A stretch of 64,000 nt of DNA from positions 26,073 to 90,072 of the forward strand of contig NZ_JAOARO010000051.1 of NCBI RefSeq assembly GCF_025211055.1. Direction: 5' to 3'. This DNA is from Vallitalea sp. (GTDB lineage Bacteria > Bacillota > Clostridia > Lachnospirales > Vallitaleaceae). A program made the translations under genes and the position numbers. Below the pieces are notes generated by a model. It saw nothing but the letters and a program-made list of their open reading frames with translations, was not told the DNA's origin and ran no database searches. Below are positions 7,727 to 17,603 of the stretch, piece by piece (the stretch's first letter is position 1; the number at the start of each line of letters is the position of its first letter).

Positions 7727-9460
7727 ATGCTGAAAAAAATATTTTCTTATGCAGGAAAATACAAGAGAAATGGATATACTGCTGTAATTTTAATTCTACT
7801 AAGTGTACTTAGTGAAATTACTGCATTTTATTTAGTGTATTGCATCATTAAAGAATTAATTAGTGGATTAAGTGCATTTAACTCTGTATCAATATACATT
7901 GTAGGAATTTTTATTGCTTACTTATTAAAATCAACGTTGTTTTCCTTTGGTCTTGATCAGTCTCATGTATTTGCATTTAATACCTTATGTAATATTAGAA
8001 AGGCATTAGCTAAAAAGCTGAAGAAAATGCCACTTGGTACAATAACAAATAAGGGAGCAGGTATGTATAGACAAAACTTTGTTGATGATATAGAAAGTAT
8101 AGAACTATTACTTGCTCATGCTTTTCCAGAGGGTTTACCATATGTGATTTCAAGTATTAGTGTATACGTAGTTTTGTTTATTGTTGATGTTAGGTTGGGA
8201 CTACTAAGTTTGGTTACGATTCCTATTGCTGTAGTTGCAATGGTTGGAATGGTAAAAGATGGAGTAGAACAAAGTAAACAATATAGAAATAGTCTTATTA
8301 AGCTTAATAAATCTATTGTAGAGTATGTATCGGGAATGGAAGTTGTTAAAATATTTAATAAGACTTCAATATCTAATAAGAAAATTGATGATTCAATAAG
8401 CGAATACAAAGAGTTTACAAAAAAATGGTATAAGGTTAATTTTAATTATATGGCTGTGTTCCAATCTGTATTGCCATCAACAATTGCTTTTATGCTACCA
8501 GTTGGTATGATGATGGTTTTAAACAATACAATGGAACTATCAACATTATTGTTTGGTATAATTCTCGCATTAAGTATAAGTACGCCATTATTAAAGATAA
8601 TGAACTTTGTGCCTATGATGTATAATGTTGTGAAAAAAATTGAAAAACTTGAAGTAGAATTTGATGAGGCTGAGCTTGTTGAAAACCCTAGAGATAAAGA
8701 CATAGTGTCTACAAAAATTGATTTCGAACAAGTTACTTTTGCTTATGATAAGGTACGTGTTATAGATAATATGACTTTTACAATTAATGAGGGAGAGAAA
8801 ATTGGTATTGTTGGTGAAAGTGGAAGTGGTAAGAGTACGATAGGTCGATTAATTATGCACTATTGGGACGTGAATAATGGCGCAATTAAACTTGGCGGTA
8901 TAGACATTAGAGAGATTTCGTTAACAAAGCTAATGGAAAATATCAGTTATGTGTCACAGGATAATTTTCTATTTAACATATCTATTAAAGAAAACTTGTT
9001 AATTGCAAAGTCAGATGCTACTGAAGATGAGATAGTTGCAGCTTGTAAGGCTGCAAGTTGTCATGATGTAATTATGAGCCTATCCAATGGATATAATACG
9101 AATGTAGGTGATAGTGGGAATAAACTCTCTGGTGGAGAACGTCAAAGGATAACTATAGCTAGAGCAATATTAAAGGATACAAATATAGTGATTCTTGATG
9201 AAGCAACGTCATTTACAGATGCGAAAAATGATGCACTTATAAATAAAGCCATAAGGAATCTAACGAAAGATAAGACAGTTATAACAGTCGCTCACAAACT
9301 ATCAAGTGTAAGCAACTCTGACAAAATCATGTTGATAGATAAAGGTAGATTAATCGATTTTGCGCCTCATGATGAGCTATTAAATAATGACATCTATAAA
9401 AATCTTTGGGAAAGATACAATATGACATTAGATTATAGATTCAAAGTAAGGGAGGTATAG
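7727..9460 (+). CDS. ABC transporter half (permease-ATPase fusion), YbtP/IrtA-like
   Basis: The 577-residue protein has an N-terminal six-helix transmembrane domain (about 1-310) and a C-terminal nucleotide-binding domain with Walker A GESGSGKST (about 364-372), Q-loop YVSQDNFLF, signature LSGGERQR, Walker B NIVILDEAT and H-loop VAHKLSS. The D-loop region reads SFTDAKND. TM-NBD fusions in TetR-headed pairs like this resemble the siderophore-import YbtPQ/IrtAB group and multidrug exporters alike; sequence alone does not decide. It pairs with the next gene, 1 bp downstream. Confidence 0.85.
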   Translation: MLKKIFSYAGKYKRNGYTAVILILLSVLSEITAFYLVYCIIKELISGLSAFNSVSIYIVGIFIAYLLKSTLFSFGLDQSHVFAFNTLCNIRKALAKKLKKMPLGTITNKGAGMYRQNFVDDIESIELLLAHAFPEGLPYVISSISVYVVLFIVDVRLGLLSLVTIPIAVVAMVGMVKDGVEQSKQYRNSLIKLNKSIVEYVSGMEVVKIFNKTSISNKKIDDSISEYKEFTKKWYKVNFNYMAVFQSVLPSTIAFMLPVGMMMVLNNTMELSTLLFGIILALSISTPLLKIMNFVPMMYNVVKKIEKLEVEFDEAELVENPRDKDIVSTKIDFEQVTFAYDKVRVIDNMTFTINEGEKIGIVGESGSGKSTIGRLIMHYWDVNNGAIKLGGIDIREISLTKLMENISYVSQDNFLFNISIKENLLIAKSDATEDEIVAACKAASCHDVIMSLSNGYNTNVGDSGNKLSGGERQRITIARAILKDTNIVILDEATSFTDAKNDALINKAIRNLTKDKTVITVAHKLSSVSNSDKIMLIDKGRLIDFAPHDELLNNDIYKNLWERYNMTLDYRFKVREV

Positions 9461-9461
9461 T

Positions 9462-11177
9462 ATGTTAAAGATAATAAGAAGAATATTTATCATAGCCGAA
9501 GAAGATAGAAAAAGTCTTTATATAAGTATAATTTTTTCTGTACTTGAAAATATGACTATATTTGTACCATATATGCTTGTATTTTATTCCTTGAATAATT
9601 ATCTGAATGATGATTTAACCTATAATAGTATAAGGAACGTAAGTATAGCAATGTTGGTAAGCATTATTTTTCGGTGTATATTTAGAAGAATTGTTGATGG
9701 ATTACAAAGTGCAAAGGGATTAAATATATTTGCAAAACAAAGATTAAAGTTAGTTGAACACCTCAGAAAACTATCATTGGGGTATTTTTCAGAGGGGAAT
9801 ATTGGGAATATTATTTCTGTGTTAACGACAGATATTATATTTGCAGAAGAAAATGGTATGATTTTTCTAGGACAATTAATTTCGGCGTACATTAGTCTGT
9901 TGCTTACTTCTATATTTATGTTTTATATAAACATGTGGTTAGGTTTTGGATTTGTCATCATAGTTTTCATAGCTTTTTTAACTATTAATTATTTGGATCT
10001 AGTAAATAAGAAACATGGAGCCATAAGACAAGAGCAGTTCGCTAATTTATCTAGTGCTGTAGTGCAGTTTATTAAAGGAGTTGGAGCTATTAAGGCATTT
10101 GGTATGGAAAACGAAGACAATATAGATCTTGAAAAGAATTTTGAAAAAAGTAAAAACAAGGCAATTATTTTTGAAAAAGCATATTTACTTCCTAGGATAC
10201 TAACAGAAAGTTCTCATTACATAGGTATTGCTTTACTAATTTCATTATCATTAATACTTTACTTTTCAAGTTATATCAGTTTGGAATTTGTCCTTGGAAT
10301 GATGATATTTGCACCTATTTCCTTAGATTCAATTATGGTTATAGTAAATGGGGTAACACGTTTTGATATCCTTGAAGCTGGATTAGATAGATATGATGAG
10401 ATAATGGCGGTAAAGGAACTTAAAGACACCCATAAAAACATTGAACTTGATAACTTGGATATTGAATTTTCTAATGTAAGATTCGCATATGATAAAAAGG
10501 ATGTAATAAAAGACATAAATTTTAAAATACCAGAAAAAACATTTACTGCCTTAATTGGTCCATCAGGTGGAGGTAAGAGCACGATTACTAATTTAATCTC
10601 CAGATTTTGGGATGTTGATAATGGTAAAGTGACCATTGGTGGGGTAGATATTAAAGAAATTTCCTTAAATACCTTATTATCAAAAATAAGTATGGTTTTT
10701 CAAAATGTGTATTTATTTGAAGATACAATTGCTAATAACATAGCTTTTGGTGCGGAACAAGCAACCCATGAGGAAATTGTTGAAGCAGCAAAAAAAGCTA
10801 GATGCCATGAGTTTATATCGGATTTAGCAAATGGGTATGATACAGTGGTGGGAGAAGGAGGTGCAACCCTTTCTGGTGGTGAAAAACAAAGAATATCAAT
10901 TGCAAGAGCAATACTAAAGGATTCCCCTATTATTCTGCTAGATGAAGCAACATCAAGTGTCGATCCAGAAAATGAGCTGTTTATTCAAGAGGCAATTAAT
11001 GAGCTTGTAAAAAATAAAACTTTGGTGGTGATTGCCCATAGATTATCAAGTATAAAAGAAGCAGATAGTATTTTGGTTATTGATGATGGTAAAATGGTAG
11101 AATCAGGAAATCATAAAGAACTTATTATGCAAAATGGAATATATAAAAATTTGTGGGACTTAAGTCAATTGGTATAA
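9462..11177 (+). CDS. ABC transporter half (permease-ATPase fusion), YbtQ/IrtB-like
   Basis: The second half-transporter of the pair has 571 residues. After the transmembrane domain come Walker A GPSGGGKST (about 367-375), Q-loop MVFQNVYLFEDT, signature LSGGEKQR, Walker B IILLDEATSSVDPENE and H-loop IAHRLSS. Both halves keep a catalytic glutamate after Walker B, so the heterodimer looks able to hydrolyse ATP at two sites. GGGAGGT lies before the ATG, within the end of the preceding gene. The operon ends at the long hairpin that starts at its stop codon. Confidence 0.85.
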   Translation: MLKIIRRIFIIAEEDRKSLYISIIFSVLENMTIFVPYMLVFYSLNNYLNDDLTYNSIRNVSIAMLVSIIFRCIFRRIVDGLQSAKGLNIFAKQRLKLVEHLRKLSLGYFSEGNIGNIISVLTTDIIFAEENGMIFLGQLISAYISLLLTSIFMFYINMWLGFGFVIIVFIAFLTINYLDLVNKKHGAIRQEQFANLSSAVVQFIKGVGAIKAFGMENEDNIDLEKNFEKSKNKAIIFEKAYLLPRILTESSHYIGIALLISLSLILYFSSYISLEFVLGMMIFAPISLDSIMVIVNGVTRFDILEAGLDRYDEIMAVKELKDTHKNIELDNLDIEFSNVRFAYDKKDVIKDINFKIPEKTFTALIGPSGGGKSTITNLISRFWDVDNGKVTIGGVDIKEISLNTLLSKISMVFQNVYLFEDTIANNIAFGAEQATHEEIVEAAKKARCHEFISDLANGYDTVVGEGGATLSGGEKQRISIARAILKDSPIILLDEATSSVDPENELFIQEAINELVKNKTLVVIAHRLSSIKEADSILVIDDGKMVESGNHKELIMQNGIYKNLWDLSQLV

Positions 11178-11235
11178 TACTCAAATTCATGTGGTCAAAG
11201 CTAATTTAGCCACATGAATTTGAGTTGTATTATAC
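11173..11235. terminator. Bidirectional hairpin between the ABC operon and tyrS
   Basis: A 16-bp perfect stem (ACTCAAATTCATGTGG with CCACATGAATTTGAGT) extends outward as TATAATAC/GTATTATA. It separates two convergent genes and can serve both. There is no long T run. Confidence 0.65.
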
Positions 11236-12483
11236 TTATTTCACTACAACCTTCAAATACTTCTTCTTACCCCTCTTCAAAACAATCTCACCATTCTCAA
11301 CCCTATCTTCACCAACAACTAAATCAACATCTTCCACCTTAATTCCATTAATACTAATACCACCCTGCTTAATCAATCGTCTGCCTTCTGACTTAGTACT
11401 TACAAATTCACACTCAAACAATAAATCAATAACAGAAATACCATCTTTTATCAACTTCTCTTCAATCTCAATAGCAGGTATATCACTAGAAATCTTATTC
11501 TTATCAAATAATTCAGTAATAGTCTTAAGAACCTTATCAGCCTCTTCCTTACCATGAACCAACTTAGTTATTTCATAAGCCATCAACCTCTTAGCACCAC
11601 GAATATCCTCTTTACATAAACCTACAATCTCATCCATAGGTACTCTGGTAAACAAACGCAATAACATCTCAGTATCATCATCATTAACATTGTAAAAGTA
11701 TTGGTAAAAATCAAAAACAGTAGTTTTATCTCTAGCTACCCATAATGTACCAGATTCAGTTTTACCCATTTTTTTACCTTCTCTTGTCATAAGGAGAGGA
11801 CAAGTAAGTCCAAACATAATATCTCTTTCATCATTATTAGCTATATTAAGTTTTCTTCCAAGATTAGTTCCAGCAACAATATTTCCCCATTGGTCACTGC
11901 CACCGATTTGCAAAGTACAACCGTACTTTTTATTCAAGTAAACAAAATCATAGGACTGCATAAGCATATAACCCATCTCTAAGAATGTAAGTCCGCCTTC
12001 TTCTAATCTCTTAGAATAAGCATCCGCTGACAGCATAGTATTAACATTAAAATGAACACCTATATCTCTCATGAAATCAATAAAATTATAAGGATTAATC
12101 CATTCTGCATTACTAAGGATTAATGCTTTATTATCACCATCAGTCTTGATGAATCTACTTGCAAGACGTTTAACTTCTTCCACATTATGTGCTACTTGTT
12201 CTTTCGTAAGCATTTTTCTCATATCACTCTTACCACTAGGATCACCAATAAGTGCAGTTGCACCACCGATAACTAGAATACCTCTGTGTCCAGCATCTTG
12301 TAAATATCTAAACATCATTAACGCAAAAAAGTGTCCTATATGCAAGCTGTCAGCAGTAGGGTCAATACCCAAGTAAAATGTAACAGGTGAACCGCTGTTC
12401 AGTGATTCTCTAATATCTTCTTCGTGTGTAGATTGGTATACATAACCTCTCTCTAGTAAAGTTTCAAAAACATTTCTATCCAT
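11236..12483 (-). CDS. tyrS: Tyrosyl-tRNA synthetase
   Basis: Charges tRNA-Tyr in the cytosol. Class I signatures are present: the HIGH-type ADSLHIGHFF, the KMSKS-type KKMGKTESG, and the tyrosine-binding segment GGSDQWGNIVAG. A C-terminal S4 RNA-binding domain follows (TKSEGRRLIKQGGISING). The frame extends upstream to 12498, but ATGGAGGTAAG there is the ribosome binding site, so the ATG at 12483 (415 residues) is the start. A Tyr-specific T-box leader precedes it on the same strand. Confidence 0.95.
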   Translation of the reverse strand: MDRNVFETLLERGYVYQSTHEEDIRESLNSGSPVTFYLGIDPTADSLHIGHFFALMMFRYLQDAGHRGILVIGGATALIGDPSGKSDMRKMLTKEQVAHNVEEVKRLASRFIKTDGDNKALILSNAEWINPYNFIDFMRDIGVHFNVNTMLSADAYSKRLEEGGLTFLEMGYMLMQSYDFVYLNKKYGCTLQIGGSDQWGNIVAGTNLGRKLNIANNDERDIMFGLTCPLLMTREGKKMGKTESGTLWVARDKTTVFDFYQYFYNVNDDDTEMLLRLFTRVPMDEIVGLCKEDIRGAKRLMAYEITKLVHGKEEADKVLKTITELFDKNKISSDIPAIEIEEKLIKDGISVIDLLFECEFVSTKSEGRRLIKQGGISINGIKVEDVDLVVGEDRVENGEIVLKRGKKKYLKVVVK

Positions 12484-12589
12484 TTTTCTTACCTCCATAA
12501 AATAAAATATTTATAAATAATCTTTAGGCCTTAAGATATATCCTCATTAATATTCAAATTGATTAAAATATATAAAAAATGCAAATAAA

Positions 12590-12895
12590 AAAACTCTCAT
12601 CCTAATAAAAGGACGAGAGTATAATCTCACGTGGTACCACCTTGATTCATTGTCATATTACTATGACAATCTTAATAAGCACGCTGTTTGGTAATTCCAA
12701 AAGGATGCCTTGGTATTATAACGTATACCTAACGTCACTAGTCTACTCGATAACTTTCGATAGGAAACTCAAAGATGTATTCAAATCAGCTTGTTTGATG
12801 CCTCTCACCAACCGGCAACTCTCTTGAAAACGCTACTGATCCTACTAATTCTTATCACAGTTTTTAAATATATTTAACAATCAAATTGAATTAAC
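12590..12895 (-). ncRNA. T-box riboswitch leader (tyrosine specifier)
   Basis: On the minus strand the leader carries a stem I with the GGTTGGTGAGAGGC type apical features, a specifier loop GAATACATC whose TAC codon (complement of 12777-12779) specifies tyrosine, the T-box sequence AAGGTGGTACCACG (complement around 12628-12642), and a terminator hairpin ACTCTCGTCC/GGATGAGAGT followed by T residues (complement 12592-12622). Uncharged tRNA-Tyr should stabilise the antiterminator and turn on tyrS. Any open frame inside this leader is spurious. Confidence 0.93.
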
Positions 12896-12899
12896 TAAG

Positions 12900-12928
12900 A
12901 TTATATGCTCATATTATATGCTTGTCAA
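12900..12928 (-). promoter_or_regulatory. Promoter of the tyrS T-box transcript
   Basis: On the minus strand TTGACA (complement 12923-12928) and TATAAT (complement 12900-12905) are separated by exactly 17 bp, just before the T-box stem I. Confidence 0.8.
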
Positions 12929-13104
12929 GAGAAAAAAATAATAAAAATTATTTAGAATATTTAATATTTAGTAAAATATTCCTGAAATAAAAAATGACAA
13001 AATAGATATTTTGATATAGAATATAATTAATAGAACTACACGTTTTAAACAACATTAACAGATGAATAATAAGATAATAAATACACTGCAAAGGAATGAA
13101 TTAT

Positions 13105-14274
13105 ATGGTAAACTTCAATTTTGCTAAAGTACCACAAACGATTTTTCATCCAGGAAGTATTAACGAGATAGATTCTTTGAATATTGCAAAAAGTGCAAAA
13201 AATATATTGCTTGTCACAGGAGCTAGTTCTTTTAGAAATTCTAATCATTATGGAAAATTATTGGATAAGATGGTAAATACTAATATATATGAGACAAGAG
13301 TAGTAAGAGAGCCTTCTCCAGAAAGTATAGATAATGAAGTAAACAAGCATAGAGATCATAATATTGAATTAGTTATTGCCATTGGCGGAGGCAGTGTCAT
13401 GGATGCAGGTAAAGCTATTTCTGCAATGTTGACTCAAAAAGACTCAGTCATGGCATATATAGAAGGAGTAGGGGAAGGAAAGATTCATAATGGGGATAAA
13501 ATACCTCTGATTGCAATACCTACTACTTCAGGAACTGGTAGTGAGACAACGAAAAATGCTGTTTTAAGTAAAGTGGGTAATAAAGGATTCAAGAAATCCA
13601 TACGTCACGAGAATTTTGTACCAGATATAGTTATGTTAGATCCAGAACTAATGATTAACTGCCCATCTAATATAACAGCTGCTAGTGGGTTAGATGCACT
13701 GACTCAATTAATAGGTTCCTACGTATCCACCAAAGCGTATCCCATGACAGATGCATTAGCTGTTTCAGGTATAGAATACTTTGGTAAATCTTTTCTATCA
13801 GTATGTAAGGACGAATATGATTCTATAAAAAAACGTGCTAGTATGGCTTATGCTTCTTATATATCAGGGATTACATTAGCAAATGCAGGCCTTGGTATTG
13901 TACATGGGTTTGCTTCAAGTGTAGGTGGTTATGTAGATATACCACATGGAGTTTTATGCGGTACATTATTGCCTGAGGCAGTTAAACTTAATATCAAATT
14001 ACTACAAGAACAACAAGATAAGATTTATCTGAAGAAATATGCTAAAGTAGGTGCCATACTTACTGGAAGTGATGAGAAAGATATAGATATATCTTGTAAA
14101 GAACTAATAAATATCTTAGAGTACTGGATAAATGAACTAAAGATACCAAGACTTAAGGAATTTGGTATCATAGAACAAGATTTAGATAGTATTGTAAAAG
14201 CAACTAGTAATAAAAATAATCCTATTACTCTAAGTTATGAACAAATGAAAAGGATTCTTTTATCAAGATTATAA
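13105..14274 (+). CDS. Iron-containing alcohol dehydrogenase
   Basis: A group III, metal-dependent alcohol dehydrogenase: an N-terminal Rossmann-like domain with VIAIGGGSVMDAGKAISAML and PTTSGTGSETTKNAV, then a helical domain with the iron ligands in GLDALTQLIGSYVS and GIVHGFASSVGGYVDIPHGV. An ATG at 13096 abuts the AAGGA site, so the ATG at 13105 with 9-nt spacing is preferred (389 residues). The next gene, a flavodoxin, starts 22 bp after its stop, so a two-gene operon is likely. The substrate cannot be told from sequence. Confidence 0.9.
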   Translation: MVNFNFAKVPQTIFHPGSINEIDSLNIAKSAKNILLVTGASSFRNSNHYGKLLDKMVNTNIYETRVVREPSPESIDNEVNKHRDHNIELVIAIGGGSVMDAGKAISAMLTQKDSVMAYIEGVGEGKIHNGDKIPLIAIPTTSGTGSETTKNAVLSKVGNKGFKKSIRHENFVPDIVMLDPELMINCPSNITAASGLDALTQLIGSYVSTKAYPMTDALAVSGIEYFGKSFLSVCKDEYDSIKKRASMAYASYISGITLANAGLGIVHGFASSVGGYVDIPHGVLCGTLLPEAVKLNIKLLQEQQDKIYLKKYAKVGAILTGSDEKDIDISCKELINILEYWINELKIPRLKEFGIIEQDLDSIVKATSNKNNPITLSYEQMKRILLSRL

Positions 14275-14296
14275 AAAACGAAAGGTGGAAATATTT

Positions 14297-14779
14297 ATGG
14301 ATAATGGAAAGAAACTTATTGTATTTTACTCTCTAGGTGGAAACACAAGATTTATTGCCGAGGAAATAAAAAAAGAAGAAAAGGCTGATTTATTAGAACT
14401 AAAACTAAAAAAAGACATTAAATCAAAAGGATTCCTGAAATATTTAATAGGGGGAAAACAAGCAATAACGGATAAAAAACCAGAATTATTACCATATGAT
14501 GTTAACCTAGATGAGTATAAAACAATTCTTATAGGTTCACCTATATGGGCTAGTCATTTTTCACCAGCAGTTAATACTTTTTTATCAGAGAATGCAATAC
14601 TAAATAAAAATATTGCCCTTTTCTGTTGCCATGCTGGTGGAGGCGAAGGAAAAGCTTTTAAACATTATAAAGAGAGATTAAAAGGCAACAGATTCATTGG
14701 AGAAATTGAAATAAAAGATCCTCTAAAAGCTAAGACTGAGTCTGTTAACAAATTAAAAAATTGGTTGAAGAATATATAG
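14297..14779 (+). CDS. Flavodoxin-fold protein
   Basis: A short-chain flavodoxin-like electron carrier of about 160 residues. The FMN phosphate loop is FYSLGGNTRFIAEEI at the N-terminus. A second flavin-contact stretch is LIGSPIWASHFSPAVNTFL, and CCHAGGGEGKA follows. AAAGGTGG precedes the ATG at 14297; a GTG at 14285 falls inside that site. It probably supplies electrons to, or takes them from, a partner related to the adjacent dehydrogenase. Confidence 0.85.
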   Translation: MDNGKKLIVFYSLGGNTRFIAEEIKKEEKADLLELKLKKDIKSKGFLKYLIGGKQAITDKKPELLPYDVNLDEYKTILIGSPIWASHFSPAVNTFLSENAILNKNIALFCCHAGGGEGKAFKHYKERLKGNRFIGEIEIKDPLKAKTESVNKLKNWLKNI

Positions 14780-14799
14780 AAATATATTTTGATGGGACT

Positions 14800-14842
14800 G
14801 TCGGATAATATGTTATCTCCAAAAAAGTATTATCCGACGCCT
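14800..14842 (+). terminator. Terminator after the flavodoxin gene
   Basis: The GTCGGATAATA/TATTATCCGAC stem has an internal A-rich loop and lies between convergent genes; it may also serve the minus-strand SRAP gene. Confidence 0.6.
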
Positions 14843-14885
14843 TATAAAAAACTAATTACTAATTCTTTTTACTGTCTGTTCGAAG

Positions 14886-15575
14886 TCAAGAAGATTCAGG
14901 TTTTGTACATAACGGGCTTTCATTATTCGGTGAGTTGACTAGACTGGATACCTCATAAGCTTCCATTTCTGAAGTTGGGTATGGTTTCAGTAATGATTTT
15001 AGATAAGCTATATCTTTTATATTAGGATTCAGCCAACTTTTTTCATCGTCTTTATTCAATATTACAGGCATTCGGTTATGGATATTGGACATTAAAGTGT
15101 TGGGTGTAGTAGTTAATATTGTACATGTACTTATTTTTTGTTTGTCCTTAGTATAATATATACTATATAGACCAGCCATACAAAATAGTTTGTTGTTTTT
15201 CATAGTGATAAACATTGGCTTTTTACTATTTTCTTCTTTTTTCCATTCATAGAACCCATTAGATAATATAACACATCTATTGTTTATAAAGGATTTTTTA
15301 TATGATGGTTTAGTTTCTACAGACTCGCTTCTTGCATTAATCATTTTATATCCTATTTTTGTATCTTTTGCCCAAGAAGGAACAAAACCCCATCGTAAAT
15401 AACCTATTCTATCTTTTTTGCCATTTGATGCAACAGATAGAACTTGTTGACTGGGAGCAATATTATAACGAGGAATATAGTCAAGATTGGAAGCTATGTT
15501 TTCTATGTCGAATCTACCTTTTAAGATATCAACCAACATGTCATAATCTAATGTTAAAACAAAACGACCACACAT
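14886..15575 (-). CDS. SRAP-domain protein (YedK/HMCES family)
   Basis: Proteins of this family crosslink covalently to abasic sites in single-stranded DNA through the N-terminal cysteine exposed after Met removal. Here the chain begins MCGRFVLT, giving Cys2. Other conserved blocks are present: YNIAPSQQ, the active-site Asn in MINARSESVE, GFYEWKK, and the histidine in IHNRMPVIL. The 229-residue length is normal for the family. AAGGATTAAT precedes the ATG. It stands alone between convergent and divergent neighbours. Confidence 0.92.
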   Translation of the reverse strand: MCGRFVLTLDYDMLVDILKGRFDIENIASNLDYIPRYNIAPSQQVLSVASNGKKDRIGYLRWGFVPSWAKDTKIGYKMINARSESVETKPSYKKSFINNRCVILSNGFYEWKKEENSKKPMFITMKNNKLFCMAGLYSIYYTKDKQKISTCTILTTTPNTLMSNIHNRMPVILNKDDEKSWLNPNIKDIAYLKSLLKPYPTSEMEAYEVSSLVNSPNNESPLCTKPESS

Positions 15576-15801
15576 ATTAATCCTTCTTTCTTATTAGATT
15601 TATAATCATATATTGTACATTATATCAAATAAAATTATAGATTCAAGGGATTAGATTGATTACACAATACATTATATCTGTTTTAGTTACTCATCAGTAT
15701 ATATATTTTATTAAGTGCCAATACTAATATTTAAAACAAGTTTAATTATAGATGGAACTAATTTATAAGCTGAAATTGATAGATAAAAAGGCGGTATCAT
15801 A

Positions 15802-17508
15802 ATGACAAAAAGTGAAGTAATAAAAGTTCTCAATGAAATAGGGTTGTTATTAGAATTGAAAGGTGAAAATTTCTTTAAATCCAGAGCCTATTATGATGCA
15901 GCTAACAAGTTGGAAGTCATTCAAGAAGATATACAGACTTTGGTTTCAGAGAATAGATTAGGAAGTATAGAAGGCTTTGGAAAAGCATTAACTAGTAAAA
16001 TAACTGAACTTGTTAATACAGGTGAATTGGAATATTATACAAAATTGAAAGAGACCGTACCTAAGGGACTCGTGAGTATGCTTCGTATATCAGGATTAGG
16101 ACCAAAAAAAATAATGACTATATATAATAGTCTCGGTGTAAGTACTATAGAAGAGTTAAAAGAAGCTTGTGAGAATAATAGATTATTGGATTTGCCAAGA
16201 TTCAGTAAAAAAACTCAAGATAAGATTTTAGAAGGGATAAAGAGTTATAATGAATATTCTGAAAAGTTCCATTACCCTATTGGTGAAGTTTTATCCTCCG
16301 AGTTGTTAAAATATATTAGAGAAAGTGGTATTGTGCAAAGATGTGAAGTAGCAGGGAGTTTAAGAAGAAGAAAAGAAGTATTAAAAGACATAGACCTATT
16401 AGTAAGTAGTGATCAAACTAATAAAGTCATGGATTTATTTACTTCTCATCATTATATAAAAGAAATAACTGGCAAGGGAGAAACAAAGTCTAGTGTAGTG
16501 TTGCAAAATGGAATGAATGCTGATATTAGGGTTGTTAGCGATTCACAATTTCCATATGCACTTCATCATTTTACAGGCAGCAAAGAACATAACACAGCAC
16601 TTAGGCATCTAGCTAAGAAACAAGGGATAAAAATGAATGAATATGGTCTTTTCAAAGATGATGAATTAATTATATGTCATAATGAAAAAGATATTTTTAA
16701 TGTGTTTGGTATGGAGTATATTCCGCCAGAATTAAGAGAGAATTATGGAGAACTTGAGGCTGCTAGGAGTAATGAATTGCCTGTTCTTGTAACTAATGAA
16801 GATATAAGAGGAGTTTTTCATACACATACTAATTATAGTGATGGTAATGCTACAATTGAACAATTAGTAATAGATTGTATCAATAGAGGATATTCTTATC
16901 TAGGAATTACTGACCACAGTAAAACAGCCATTTATGCAGGTGGTCTTACAGAAGAGGATATAAAAAGACAACACGAAGAGATAGCTCTACTTAATGAAAA
17001 ATATCAAGATTTTAAGATATTAAAAGGTATTGAATCAGATATTCTTCCAGATGGTAGGTTGGACTATGATGAACGAATTTTACAATCCTTTGATTTTATC
17101 ATTGGTTCTGTTCACAGTGCTTTTAAAATGGAACAAAACAAGATGACTGACAGAATAATTAAGGCAATCTCTAATCCATATATGAGTATATTAGGACATC
17201 CAACTGGTAGATTGCTTCTTAGCAGGGAAGGGTATAAAATAGATATAGAGCAGATTATTGAGGCTTGTAGTGAGAATGGTGTTGTTATTGAAATCAATGC
17301 TAATCCTTATAGATTAGATCTGGATTGGAGACATATAAAAAATGCAAAAGAAAAAGGGTGTAAGTTTGTCATATCTCCAGATGCACATAGCATCAAAGAA
17401 TTTGATTATATGAGATATGGTATAAATGTAGCAAGAAAAGGTTGGTTAGAAAAAAGTGATATTATAAATACTTTGAAGAAAGATGAAATAGTTAAATATT
17501 TCTTGTAG
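15802..17508 (+). CDS. polX: PolX-type DNA polymerase/PHP phosphoesterase
   Basis: The 568-residue protein has a DNA polymerase beta-like N-terminal half: helix-hairpin-helix segments near 50-150, the polymerase block GSLRRRKEVLKDIDLLVS with the paired aspartates near residue 196, and NADIRVV with the third aspartate. The C-terminal half is a PHP domain with metal ligands in FHTHTNYSDG, ITDHSK, GSVHSAF, LGHPTGR and SPDAHS. Family members fill short gaps and have 3'-5' exonuclease activity in base excision repair. Start is the ATG after AAAAGGCGG. It lies alone, divergent from the SRAP gene. Confidence 0.93.
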   Translation: MTKSEVIKVLNEIGLLLELKGENFFKSRAYYDAANKLEVIQEDIQTLVSENRLGSIEGFGKALTSKITELVNTGELEYYTKLKETVPKGLVSMLRISGLGPKKIMTIYNSLGVSTIEELKEACENNRLLDLPRFSKKTQDKILEGIKSYNEYSEKFHYPIGEVLSSELLKYIRESGIVQRCEVAGSLRRRKEVLKDIDLLVSSDQTNKVMDLFTSHHYIKEITGKGETKSSVVLQNGMNADIRVVSDSQFPYALHHFTGSKEHNTALRHLAKKQGIKMNEYGLFKDDELIICHNEKDIFNVFGMEYIPPELRENYGELEAARSNELPVLVTNEDIRGVFHTHTNYSDGNATIEQLVIDCINRGYSYLGITDHSKTAIYAGGLTEEDIKRQHEEIALLNEKYQDFKILKGIESDILPDGRLDYDERILQSFDFIIGSVHSAFKMEQNKMTDRIIKAISNPYMSILGHPTGRLLLSREGYKIDIEQIIEACSENGVVIEINANPYRLDLDWRHIKNAKEKGCKFVISPDAHSIKEFDYMRYGINVARKGWLEKSDIINTLKKDEIVKYFL

Positions 17509-17603
17509 GGAAGTCGATATTAAGTATTAGGTAAAAGGCTCGTTGTATTTGAAACAAAGTATGATATAATATTATTTAGTTATAACATGGGAGATGATTT
17601 ACT

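Noticed and set aside
12642..12827. 61-residue frame on the plus strand
   Set aside because: It lies wholly inside the minus-strand T-box leader and has no ribosome binding site.
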